64,000 nt of DNA from positions 2,232,001 through 2,296,000 of the forward strand of contig JAOVFP010000015.1 of NCBI GenBank assembly GCA_025738555.1. Reading direction: 5' to 3'. Below the pieces are notes generated by a model. It saw only the letters and a list, made by a program, of their open reading frames with translations, ran no database searches and had not been told where the DNA came from. Each line of letters opens with the position of its first letter. Position 1 is the first letter of the stretch. This document shows, in pieces, positions 25,681 to 37,000 of the stretch. A program made the translations under genes and the position numbers. Origin of the DNA: Cyathus striatus (Eukaryota > Basidiomycota > Agaricomycetes > Agaricales > Nidulariaceae).

Positions 25681-27163
25681 CTACCATATGGTCCACAGAC
25701 CACCAAGGATACCTGAGCTTAACGCAACCAGAATGCATACCATTTGATTGGCCCCCATGTTCCAGCCAGCCACAGCTCCGTTGATTGCAGGCCAGGTTGT
25801 AACAAGCCCTTGAGATGGACTGTCAGATCCACCAATGATGGTTTTAAAGGCAGCAGTATTCGTGACGACCTCTGTGTGGATGGTGTCGGCACCAACATAC
25901 AATTTACCTAAATCGTTCAGGCCACCATCGGCATCCAAAAGATCTGATGAAATGGGTTAGACAACGGAGATAAGACAGACCACAATAGGATACTTACTAT
26001 AGTGGAGGTCTGGCATAGGCCGCTGAAAATCCCCAATAATTGATCAACAAATTGTCACTGTAGACAAAACGATCGGATCACTTACGAAGAAGCCAAACCA
26101 TGAATAGCGTTCAATCCAGTCGAGACTGTCGAGGTATGTGATGGTCTGGTTAAGGAAATCCAATACAACTGTCAAGGACATATTTAGCGAATCTATTATG
26201 TACATAGAACAAGGCCGAGATTCTAAAGGTACGTACCTGTGTCATTGGTGGATGTCTCTGCGAACTCGGTTACCCAAATTGGGATGTTAGGATACAGCCC
26301 ATGCATTTCCCACAGATAGTTATAGAAGCCCTCTGTTCCTGATCCGTACCTTCACCGACATTTAGTACATGTGGTGTGAACTTAAAGCAATACAGTTTAC
26401 ATACCAATGGAGTGGAAGAAAATCGATAGTACAGTTCGTGCATGCCGAGAAAAATGTCTTCAGCCATGGTTGTCCACTTCCAGATGCGGTGACGGCGGGT
26501 CCACCGAGACGTATACCTTTTGCTTTCAGAGGTTGGATAAACTCCATCCAAAGCGCCGCAGCTTGCGTCGGATCCATGTTAGACTCATTGATAAAATCAG
26601 GTTCGTTAAAACCCTGGTAAATCGTTAGCTCAAAGTTAATAGCCACGGAGAACTGAATCATTTACAAGGACTGTATCTGCGCCTTGGGCTTGCACGGATC
26701 CTTGGAATTGGTCAGCTCCACCAGAGCCCCACTGCATAGGGATGTACTTGATGTTAGAAGTGGCCAGGTAATCGGGCGGTAGGGTGGCCCAGTTGTATTG
26801 CCAAGAAATGACACTTTGTGACTGGTTGGCGTTGATCAAGTCGCCCGGTGTGTCCCCGTCAGCAAAAGCGAGGCCACGTTTAGGATTTTTTCCTTTGAAA
26901 TGTGTAGGTGTAGGACTGAAGGTAGACATAACAACGGAACTAGCAGAAAGAGCCACAGTGCTGGTAGATGAAACAGCAGAGCTAGTAGAAGGAGCATGGG
27001 ATGCAGAAGAGGAAACGGCGCGTGCAGAAGAAGATAAGGAAGAGGGGGTATTGATCGACACAGCAGTACTACTTTGTGAAGCTATAGTGCTGTTGCCCGA
27101 AGGTAGGCTGTGAGCCAATGCAGCTGCAACGAAGGAACACCAAATAGCCAAGAGAGAGAACAT
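25681..27163 (-). CDS. GH128-family beta-1,3-glucanase, probably GPI-anchored (Asl1-like)
   Basis: Cell-wall glucanase of glycoside hydrolase family 128 (glycosyl hydrolase catalytic core, Asl1 type). Start MFSLLAIWCSFVAAALAHSL at 27163 is a signal peptide; an in-frame upstream ATG at 27271 would bury it. A Ser/Thr-rich linker of about 80 residues (likely O-glycosylated) precedes the catalytic domain: NPKRGLAFADGD, SWQYNWATLP, YIPMQWGSGGADQF, GFNEPDFINESNMDPTQAAA (Glu of NEP is the acid/base), KGIRLGGPAVTASG, FLPLHWYGSG and WVTEFAETSTNDT (Glu nucleophile). The C-terminus ILVALSSGILGGLWTIW is hydrophobic after a small-residue site, as in GPI-anchored proteins. Introns of about 50-70 bp split the NEP and TEF exons. 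Intact. Confidence 0.88.
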
Positions 27164-28238
27164 CCTAAACCAAGGGAACCAAGGAGGATAAAGACCATCG
27201 TAAAAGCATCGTAATATATAGGCGGAAGAAGTACAGGTCCTCGATGGGACCTCGATCCCAAAGAACCTCACGGAAGTTTAGTGACAATTCGTGAGACGCA
27301 TGGTCAGGGCGAACTGTCTATTCAAAGCATTGACATACGGGAAAGACATTATTTATGCAGAAATAAGGCCCCAGGAGAGATACTGGCACTCTAACTGTCC
27401 AAGAGTTCGGCGAGGCAGACGGGATCAACCAGAGTAGAAGTTTTCACATCCTTTCCGTCGTTGATAGTTTCGTAATGTCGATAATAAGCTTAAAAAAGAG
27501 CACTCGATAGTCATACGAGACAGTAGGATATTATGACATTTAGAAGATCAAGGTCATGTTCCGCTTTACCAGCCTGATAGGTTCCTGAGCTCGGATGGAA
27601 AACGCGGAGATATCGAGGCTCTGTGGTATATGCATCACCAGTCGGCAGTACTAACAAAATACGGATAGGTCAGGATAGGCCCAGATCGTGAACATATGCA
27701 CTGATGGGCTACACGCTCAAGACGGGAGTAACAAGCCAACGATGGCAATGGATCGGCGGCTGCACATTTCGTGGGAAGTAACATTGATTTGCAGTGAACT
27801 TAGAATATTTTCTGTTCCTCTATCGTGTGCTATAAGTAGTGTCTGACTTCACATCACGAAAACATTCTATTCACCATTTTATAAGTCCTTCAGTGACGCT
27901 GAACGAATTAGGAGACACTTACCTTCGATAATTTTTCCCGAGCATACCAAGATGAGGTAGACAGAAGTAGATGACTTGAATATGTGCTACAGTCCAGAGA
28001 AAAAATCAAGCTTCAAGCTTCATGCATCATGCCTGCCCGCAGAGGAGCAGTAAGTTGAGGGGCACTGGAGTGAGTCGCGGAGTGAGGGACCCGGGTTGCC
28101 TGGGAGTTGACAGAAACAGCACAAACAATGTTTGCTATTGTTATATATAATGGACAGTGCATAATATGTACTACGCACACATGCCACAATGGCTTAGTGA
28201 TTAAATTTAAATTTTAGTCGAGGAATGATGTTGATGAA
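27164..28238. other. 1-kb noncoding region upstream of the GH128 gene
   Basis: No supported gene. Around 28006-28020 is a short AAGCTTCAAGCTT-type motif whose inverted form recurs at 33701-33716, upstream of the ABC transporter. Confidence 0.4.
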
Positions 28239-28851
28239 TGGATGACTTCCCGTAAGGATTTAGAGAGAATTTAGCCCGCTATAATTTTAAGGTCCGACTA
28301 ATCACATGATTTGTCTATTTTCTGGCTATCCCGTAACATTGCCATCCTCAGCCATGTATGAGATTTAGCGGTCAACTGAATAGTTATTTCATTTTGTGCT
28401 ACTTCATTGCATTGTTCATTACATTCCACCGTGTTTTTCAAATTCTATGCTTTCTTATTACTACCTGTTAAAATGGTGGCTTACAATTGTCAATTCTGCA
28501 TCATTCTTATCATAAAGGCATTGTATGGTATGTCTTCAACTATATTGAAAGTTAGTAGCGGGGTGTTCATAATTATTAAATGAGAAATCACGGTACAGCA
28601 ACAAACAGATCTGAATGTCACGGGGGAAAGGCTGATAAATCACCCTAAAACGGTAATAACTAAGAAATAAAGTGGTTTAGCGGGGCCTTAGCGAAATAGA
28701 GAGGGGTCGGGAGGCCTCACTATATTTCGATGTCTAGTAGACTTTAGCTGGTAGCTAGACATGACGAGACCATGATCCGGAGCTCGGCATCGGAGTTCTA
28801 AATAAAGTTTAGCCCACTAGATGCTGCTAAATCCTTACGGGAAGTCATCCA
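28239..28851. mobile_element. MITE-like non-autonomous DNA transposon, 613 bp
   Basis: Perfect 25-bp terminal inverted repeats occupy 28239-28263 (beginning TGGATGACTTCCCGTAAG) and 28827-28851. The interior is AT-rich and non-coding and repeats the word TTTAGC several times. If the outermost T is not part of the element, both ends are flanked by AAT, a possible 3-bp target duplication as in PIF/Harbinger relatives; no longer duplication is visible. The superfamily is unknown. Confidence 0.7.
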
Positions 28852-29467
28852 ATATCAGACAAAGCAGCTAAATCCATTGCCAAACAAGCTAAATCACATT
28901 GGCTAGAACATAATTATAATTGTATGATCTATCAGAATGAATTAGATATAATCAGAATACAGTATGATATCTTTAATATTATAAAGTTGCTATCGTTCTC
29001 ACGGCTTATGATTGGCTGATCACTGAGATCATTTGATGTCAAGGGAGAGCTCTTCGCGTTCGCGTTTTAACGTGTTCCGAACGTTTGAACTTGCAGCTCT
29101 CGAGCATACTCTGTTCACATATTTTATCTTGCATACGTGGATCTTTCATGTATGTTACCAACACTGTGAAGGCACCGTAACGCAACTTAATCAAGATATT
29201 GTTGTCGAGGCATCCAAAATCGTTGACATCATTGATGTCATTAACTTCACAGAGGAAATTCACCATGTTTACGTGAGGTCTGTGTGTTGCAGAGTTTTGA
29301 TATCGATTGTAGTATGTGCTTAGCAGTTTTCTTACTGTGCTATAGTTCCCTTATATTACTCCCTTACAGCACAAGAGGAAAAAAAAGTTTGCTTACATAT
29401 CTTGCTGAAACGTTATCAATGAATCGAAAGACAAGCCATTCAAGAAAGCGAAGCGCAGAGGAGTAGG
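28852..29467. other. AT-rich noncoding stretch
   Basis: Contains GCTAAATC words continuing from the neighbouring MITE-like element and a 96-codon plus-strand frame (29033-29323) that I do not recognise and that looks random. No supported gene. Confidence 0.3.
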
Positions 29468-29571
29468 CAAATGCATGGGTATGCCATACCCGCACGGGTC
29501 ACGGGTAAGGGTACCAGCGGGTATGGGTATGGGTCAGGTCTTGAAGACCCGTAACCCGCAGGTACCCATAG
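29468..29571. repeat. GGGTA/TACCC-rich block 1
   Basis: About 100 bp made of GGGTA-like words on one strand and TACCC-like words on the other (ATGGGTATGCCATACCCG, GGGTATGGGTATGGGTC, ending in GGTACCCATA), so it can fold on itself. A similar block lies at 30549-30661. Such arrays occur at the ends of some fungal DNA transposons; they are not TTAGGG telomere repeats. Confidence 0.5.
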
Positions 29572-30039
29572 GGGTTCATTGAATAAAAATGTGAATGATA
29601 TTATTTTTGCAACAGTAGTCATTTGTATAAGGTTATGGTGTATATTAATGTAATTGGTGCTTGTATTTCAAGCAAAACCTCGGTTTTGCATTTTGTTCAG
29701 CTTGCGGGGTTGAGCTTAGGTGATATACCTATATGCAATTCATTCAAATTAACATCACTACTCCAATTCATTTTGTATTTCTTTGTTATTATGGATATGG
29801 ATAGCGTATTTCTGTACAGTCATAACGACTCTACATTCATATTTTATGGCCATCTTGTTTAGGTTCTATAAATAATAATGTCTGCCTCTTCCCCAGCACA
29901 CAGAAATTAGGATTCCTCCTCTATATCACACTCACACCTTTTGTATTTCTACAGACACATTGCATTGTGAAATAATAGTTACATGCACTACATTTCATGC
30001 TCCATATCACCATGTATTGTACATGATACATGTATATTT

Positions 30040-30540
30040 AATATTTTTCTATGTTTTGTAGAATTTCCTATATTCTGAAGATGGTATGATAAAACCAACA
30101 GTTATCGCACAACTCCTTCGTCTTTTCGTGTACTTATACCCATGTTTCCTATGTAAAAAATGAACTACTATACATAACATTGGTACATCTGGTTCAAGTG
30201 CTACGAAATAGACAATCTGTATCTCTTATATACTGGAGATAGTGCGATATAGGCAGTAGTGTTCATTCAACTCTCTCGAATATTTGCGTACGAATACCCG
30301 TGTAGTATACGTACAAAATGAGCTATTATACAGGACATTCGCACATCTGGTTCAAGTACTACGAAATAAGCATTTCATATTTCCTATATTCAGGAAATAG
30401 CACAATAAAAGCAGCTGCTTTCACTCAAACATTACATGTGCTAGCGTACGAATACTAGTCCTGGCTACGTACAAAATAAGCTATTACACAAGATTATCAT
30501 ACATCTGCTTCAGGTGATATGAATTAATTTCTGAAATATG
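30040..30540 (+). repeat. degenerate tandem repeat, period 158 bp
   Basis: The word ACATCTG occurs at 30185, 30343 and 30501, exactly 158 bp apart, each within longer similarity (for example ACATCTGGTTCAAGT and CTACGAAATA in the first two). A partial earlier unit starts near 30040 (TTTCCTATATTC). It is noncoding and AT-rich and lies just upstream of the second GGGTA block and the Helitron remnant. Confidence 0.65.
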
Positions 30541-30548
30541 TAAGTATT

Positions 30549-30661
30549 AGTAAAACCCATGGGTTGTGATACCCATGGGCACCCGTACCTGTGGGAATGG
30601 GTACGGGTTGGCGTGGGTACGGGTATGGGTCGAGCTCCAGACACCCATGGGTTACCCATGA
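30549..30661. repeat. GGGTA/TACCC-rich block 2
   Basis: Contains ACCCATGGGT palindromes and runs such as GGGTACGGGTATGGGTC, ending ACCCATGGGTTACCCATG. It is similar in makeup to block 1, 1.08 kb to the left. The pair could be the two ends of a transposon whose interior is the 158-bp tandem repeat and AT-rich filler. Confidence 0.5.
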
Positions 30662-30773
30662 CGTTGCCTACAGAGGAGGCTTTTGAAGGAAATGGTAGCA
30701 TGTTTGCAAGGGATGAGGGTACGCTGATATGTAGTAGTATCGATTTGGTCACTAACTATCAAATTCTGTGCAG

Positions 30774-32793
30774 AAAATGCATCATTGTCATCAGCGTCAT
30801 CCCATGCTCGCGAATCATTAAATGTACCATCTCCAACTGGCATCACACCAACAGCTTCTGGATTGGAACTGCCGACCTCGATATGTGGAGGAACTGTTTT
30901 ATTTCCTACAATGAGTTCACATTCATCATATTCAACTCCAGCACTTCCATATCAATCAATTTACAATTGTACAACCTCACCTTCCTCCTACATGCCACCA
31001 TACACATCAACATTGTTTACAGGTTCACCTTTGAACTCGCAAACAATTCTAACTTCAACAATGCCAACTTCGTATTCAGGTTGCTACGAATCTTTAGGTA
31101 ATGCTAATTTATATGGATCCACTTTTGTTCCTACGAGAGCAGCATGTCAGCCACGTCAGGATGATGGAGAAAATTTGCAAAGTAATGGGCTGAACTTATT
31201 AGCTTCGGTAGCGGAAGCTGTATCTATGTGTTAGTAGATATGTTATTATTATTTTTCATGTGTCACTAACAATTGATATTAATATAAGTTCAACAACCAA
31301 TTAGAAGGAACACCATTCCCAATAGTAATATAGCAGACAGTCAACACAACAATTATTGTTTTATTCTCCCCAAACCAGGTGATATTTGTATGTGGTTTCA
31401 TTATTATTTGTAATGATACATATGAATTAAGAATGCAGGTACAAAAATTCCACGTATCACATCACGAAAACGAAACCTTTTCAACATAGCACGAGAACCC
31501 TACTGTGAACCGTTAGCACGGCATTATTTAGGCGGAATGGATGTTTTGTGTCCTGACTGTGGTGCACTACACTGGATGGAGGAGCGGCTAGGTGGGGAAA
31601 AAAGGAAAATCCGAAATTTGGAAAGTGCTGTTCTAAAGGACAAATCCAAATACCACTTTTACAGCCACCTCCTGAACCTTTAAGGGGTCTTCTAGAGAAT
31701 GTCACCCACATTGCGAGGAAGTTTCGGGACAAATTGTGGGAGTACAATCACGCTTTTGCTTTCACGTCGGTTGGTGTACAACAAGATCATAGCATTAACA
31801 CAGGACATTTGTATCCTATATTTCGCATTTTTGGAGAATTACATCATTACTCAGGCTCTCTGGATCCACATGGCGATACGCCTAGGTATGCACAAACATA
31901 CATATATGAACCTCATGATGCTTTAGAAATTCGAAAAGATTAGAACAAAGATCTTGATCCACAGATAATATATCATTTGCAAAACATGCTGGATCGACAT
32001 CACCATTATGTACCAATGTTTAAACGTGCATTTGAAATCATTTGTGACTACAATGGAGCCATTGAGGATGCAGAAGTTCGATTATGACAAATTCCAGACT
32101 TGAATCAAGTTCAAAGAACATATCATCTACCAACTGTTGATGAGGTAGCTATGATTCTTCCTGGAAATTCTCATAAAGAACCACGAGATATTGTTCTTCA
32201 CTGTCGAGCAGGTCCTTTGTACCGAATTAGTGATCTTCATCCTGCTTATGCCACACTTCAATATCCACTTTTACTATCTCGAGGAGAAAATCAATGGCAT
32301 CCAAATATCAAAAAATATGTACTATAAAATCAAGGGTCAGCAAAGGAATCAATGGAAAAGAATGTATCTTTGTCTGAGTTTACTGCTTTTCGAATTCATC
32401 CTCGCAAGAATGAATTCAATACCATATTACATGGAGGGAGATTATTTCAATGATACATAGTTGACATGTTTGCCTCTATTGATCAAAACCGGCTGCAATT
32501 TCTCGAGAGACACCAAGGTACAATTCGAGCAGCACACTTCAATGGATTGGAAGATGCAAGATTGGACGATGCAGAGAGCCACAATCTTAATGAATTAGGA
32601 CAGCGGGTCATACTTCCTTCTTCATACACTGGAGGACCTCGATATATGAGTCAGGCCTACCAGGATACATTTACCAGGTAACATTACCGATACAAAAAGA
32701 AAAGGTTTACGATTTCATTTTGATGATGATGCTCCAATTTCCTCTAAGAAATCGAGAATTGAAAACCAACTTAACACTAAAGCATTCGAAAAG
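30774..32793 (+). pseudogene. Helitron replicase/helicase remnant (stops, frameshifts, internal deletion)
   Basis: Several in-frame stops break the reading: TAG near 31941, TGA near 32085 (after EVRL), TAA near 32325, and TGA near 32457 (after HGGRLFQ). The N-terminal Ser/Thr/Pro-rich segment (30785-31234) and the Helitron-like N domain are recognisable. The replication initiator and SF1 helicase motifs are absent because about 2-3 kb is deleted between QAYQDTFT and the basic tail ending KAFEK-stop near 32794. Confidence 0.75.
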
Positions 32794-32947
32794 TAATTTT
32801 TAACTCAATTTATACTCTCCTCACATATATCTGTCATCTATTTACAAATATATAACAATTTAATCTTTATTCCCAATAAAACTGAAATTGCTCACTACGA
32901 TAAACTAACCTAGCTGATGCCCGTGCATAGCACGGGCTGTCGGCTAG
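30774..32947 (+). mobile_element. internally deleted Helitron with intact 3' terminus
   Basis: The 3' end is diagnostic: a hairpin GCCCGTGC-ATA-GCACGGGC (32917-32935), ten bases later CTAG at 32944-32947, followed by T. Upstream lies a degraded Helitron protein in pieces: HYLGGMDVLCPDCGALHWME (about 31525), PLLQPPPEPL, EYNHAFAFTSVGVQQDHS (about 31740), FRIFGELHHYSGSLDPHG, ending the Helitron-like N-terminal domain with IVDMFASIDQNRLQFLE and LPSSYTGGPRYMSQAYQD near 32660. It then jumps to the C-terminal tail RFHFDDDAPISSKKSRIE (about 32710-32760). The Rep and helicase cores are missing, so this copy cannot move itself. The 5' end was not found; the true element may begin further left. Confidence 0.8.
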
Positions 32948-34072
32948 TTCTATCATATAATACACTTGTACTGTATTATGACTCACTGTATATTCAATCT
33001 GCCTAATATATAAACCCGGGCAGAGCCAGAGATAATGAGATACATCTCTCTCTCCTACCGTCACCTTGTGCCATCTCTTAGATTCTCTCTCTGAGTAAAC
33101 TCTCTATTTATCTTTGTGTGACTCCGCTTGCTGCTATTTGCTCTTGATTTCCAACACATGATAGATTTGAAAATAGAAATGCATACTGTCTGCATATCGT
33201 AGTTGGACTCGAGAAATAACAGAGACATTTCAGTAGATAGGGGTTGCATATGTACATTACTTGTCCATGTCAGGACTTGGCCACAACGGTCAATAAAAAT
33301 CCGGGGAAAGACGATCAGACGATCGAACTTGGATTATGATGGCTGTAAACATTGCGTGATTGGCTTATTTACCAAATTCCAACCCTAACTAACCTGGACC
33401 CTCCTGGACCATGCTACCGGATGCTGACCTAGCAGAGCATTTACCGAATCCGTCGGTGAATAATCGATATTCCTTGAGTCACAAAGAAACTGCACGGCTG
33501 TGAACGAGGTTGCTGACGGGACCGATGAACTGTATGGACGTTCTAGCTGACTAGTACTCGAGGTTCCGTACTAATCCGAAGCAGCCCAATTACACATTGT
33601 TGCACCTGTGACAAACTTATCTTCACATGCTGACGAAGCAAGAGTGGACTTACTGATTGCCAGGTAATAAATTATAGGAATCATGCATCATTGGGCGTGC
33701 TGAAGCTTGAAGCTTGAAGGGGATCTTTTGCCCGTTATTTCTCTGATTACTTATAAATATATAAATGTTGGTGTTCATATCCGTCGGAATTTTATCAGTC
33801 GTTGCATCGGATAGAAGTTGATCGTTTCTTTCCAGGTAGTTTCCCGTCTCCTACGGATTCATTGGCGGCCGTTTCATCTGATTCGCACTCAGCCGACGAG
33901 AAGATTGTTTGTTAGTGAGTCAGTGATTGGTTAACGGATAGTATACCGAAACGGATAATGTACCGAAACGGACTTATGTTCTTTTTTTAGAGCAGCCTTC
34001 ACTGCCAGTTTATAAGCTGCGAAGTTCTTTACCAGGCCTCCGCTTCTTAAGTTACCTTCTGCACTGGGCAAT
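32948..34072. other. 1.1-kb region upstream of the ABC transporter
   Basis: No supported gene. It should hold the ABC transporter's promoter and 5' leader; a CT/T-rich stretch is at 33980-34000. GAAGCTTGAAGCTTGAAGG at 33702-33720 is the inverted counterpart of a motif at 28006-28020. Confidence 0.4.
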
Positions 34073-37000
34073 ATGGCGGATACGCCAGGAGACGCCACGA
34101 CTCTCTATGAAGAAAAGCGCGAGGAAATGTCTCGTTCCAATGGACACCATGTTAACGTCGCGGAGGCAGAAGCTCAATTTAATGCTTTGTCACGACAGCT
34201 CTCAAAACGATCACAAGTTGCAAATTCACAATCCAGCGATTCGACTGCCGATGGTAACGACTTAGAAAAGGCTTCGCCTGACGATGAACGGCGTTTTGAC
34301 TTACGAGAATACCTTACTTCTTCTAATGACGCAAACCAACAGGCAGGCATTAAACATAAGGTGAGAAATAAAACCACACAACAGTGTCTGGCGACTTATG
34401 TCACTTGCAGCACGTTGGCGTAATCTGGGAGGATCTCCAAGTGGAGGTTGCAGGAGGCTTGAACAGCAAAGTACGTAGTTCACAGTACATGTTATCTTCA
34501 ATTAAATGCTTAATGGATCTCCTCCCAGTTTTATGTAGGAACACTGGGTGGTACGTAGTACACGTTCAGTATGTATACAAAAATATTTAAATGCTAAAAT
34601 TCTGCTCAGGCGCAATGCTTGGCTTTTTCCTTAGTCCATTATTATGGTTATGGAGCTTTATCGCGCCATTACTGCCTTCTAAAACCCCTCCGCCTACACG
34701 GGCAATCCTTCATAAGTCAGTCGAGTTCGTCGATTTTCCATGTCCCTTTATTGATATTTTCAAAGATCTTCTGGTGTTCTCAAGCCTGGCGAGATGTGCC
34801 TCGTCTTAGGCTGTCCCGAGCAGGCTGCACAACGTTCTTAAAAACGATTGCTAATGAACGTGATGGTTATGCGAACGTGTCTGGAAATGTTCTTTACGCT
34901 GGTATCGACGCTGCTGAGATGGCGAAATATTACAAAGGAGAAGTCGTTTATAATCAAGAAGGTGAGTATCTAGCATTTTTGCAAAGCAGCCTATATAATG
35001 ATTCTCGCCCTCGAAGACGACATCCATATTGCTACTTTAACAGTTGCTCAGACGCTGGCCTTTGCCTTGTCCACAAAAACACCTGGTCCTAATGGTCGCA
35101 TTCCTGGTGTTACTCGAAAGGAATTCAACGATGAAGTTCTAGACACGTTACTTAAAATGTTGAACATATCACACACGAGGCAAACGCTGGTTGGAGATGA
35201 GTTCGTCCGTGGTGTATCCGGTGGAGAGCGAAAGCGAGTTAGTATAGCAGAGATGATGGCTACACGTGCCAGAGTCCAATGCTGGGACAACTCAACTCGT
35301 GGACTCGATGCTTCAACCGCCCTTGACTTCGTGAAGAGCTTACGTGTCATGACTGATGTTTTAGGTCAAACTACATTTGTCACTCTGTGAGTAGTTATTA
35401 TCTTCGGCAACACTCCGAAGATTAGCTCATGATTATCTGGTCATCAGTTACCAAGCAGGAGAAGGAATATACGACCTCTTTGATAAGGTCTTAGTACTTG
35501 ATCAGGGACGTCAGGTTTTCCTGGGTCCTCCTTCTGAAGCACGCGCATACTTTGAAAACCTCGGATACAACCCCCTTCCACGCCAAAGCACCGCCGACTA
35601 TCTTACTGGATGCACTGATCCAAACGAGCGTCAGTTTGCTCCAGGTAAATCTGTCAACGACACCCCATCGTCACCCGAGGCATTGGAGACGGCTTATTTA
35701 TATTCTACTTACGCCAGCGATAATGATGATGCTAAAGAAAAGTACAAGTTGTTGATGGAAACTGAGAAGGCTGACCAGGAAGCTTTCCGAGCTGCCGTCG
35801 CAGCAGACAAGAAGAAAGGTGTTTCCAAGAAGAGTCCATATACACTTGGTTATAGTGGTCAAATATGGGCGTTGACAGCGCGCCAGTTCCGCATGAGAAT
35901 TCAAGACCGATTCCAACTTCTCACCAGCTTTACTCTTTCTTTGGTAAATGATTAACTTGGTGGTTCCTATTGTCGTACTAACAGTATACTAGGTTCTTGC
36001 GCTTGTTATCGGTGGCGCATATTTCGGTCAACCCCCTACGTCTGCTGGTGCGTTCACGCGTGGAAGGTACACTCAGCGATTTAATATGAATGTCCCGTTC
36101 GGCTAATATGTTTTAAAGTGTCATTTTTGCTGCTCTGCTCAATACTTGCTTGGATGCATTCGGAGAGGTGCACATTTTCCATTAGCTTTTTATTCCATTT
36201 TGTGACATCTTGTTATAGATGCCGATGCAAATGCTTGGAAGACCTATCCTCCGGAAACAGGTAGGTCTCTTTCGTTGTGGCTTATGTTCACTTGATACTT
36301 AATTGGCAACAGACAAGCTACAGCATGTATCGACCATCCGCTATCGCGCTGGCCAATACACTTGCGGATTTACCCTTCTCTGCTACCAGGGTTCTTTTGT
36401 ACAACATAATCGTGTACTTCATGGTTGGACTTCATCGTTCGGCCGGAGCATTTTTTACGTTCCATTTGTTCAATTACATCGCATATTTGGCCATGCAAGG
36501 CTTCTTCAGGACCTTCGGTTTAATTTGCTTCAATTTCGACTCTGCGTTCCGCTTGGCCGTATTTTTCATTCCCAACTTGTAAGTTTATGATCAAAGTTGC
36601 TACTGGACATCAGCTAACTTGTAACTTCAGCATTCAATATACTGGCTACATGATTCCTGTTGACAGCATGAAGCGTTGGCTGTTCTGGATTGTATGTGTC
36701 TACTTTTGGAATGTTTCTATGTCATCGCTAACCTCATCCTTAGTACTACATTAACCCGATATCTTATGGTACGTTAATCAGCGCGATGTGCATATTTAGT
36801 ATTTATTAATATTGTTCTTCAGCTTGGCAGGCCTGCATGGAGAACGAATTTATGAGAATTTCGGTAGGTGTCACGCCTTACTAAATCTAAACGCTGGAGA
36901 CCAACCCTTCTTTAGTTGACATGCGACGGATCATCCGTTATTCCAAGGAACGTCGCTGATTTGACAAAATACCCGTGAGACATCTATTTCAGTTTGGGAG

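Noticed and set aside
29468..30661. Internal telomere repeats
   Set aside because: The words are GGGTA/GGGTAC, irregular and on both strands, not TTAGGG arrays.
34813..34826. An intron to explain the Walker A frame break in the ABC transporter
   Set aside because: The only GT...AG available inside the conserved motif would be about 11 bases, too short for splicing, and neighbouring residues are all conserved.
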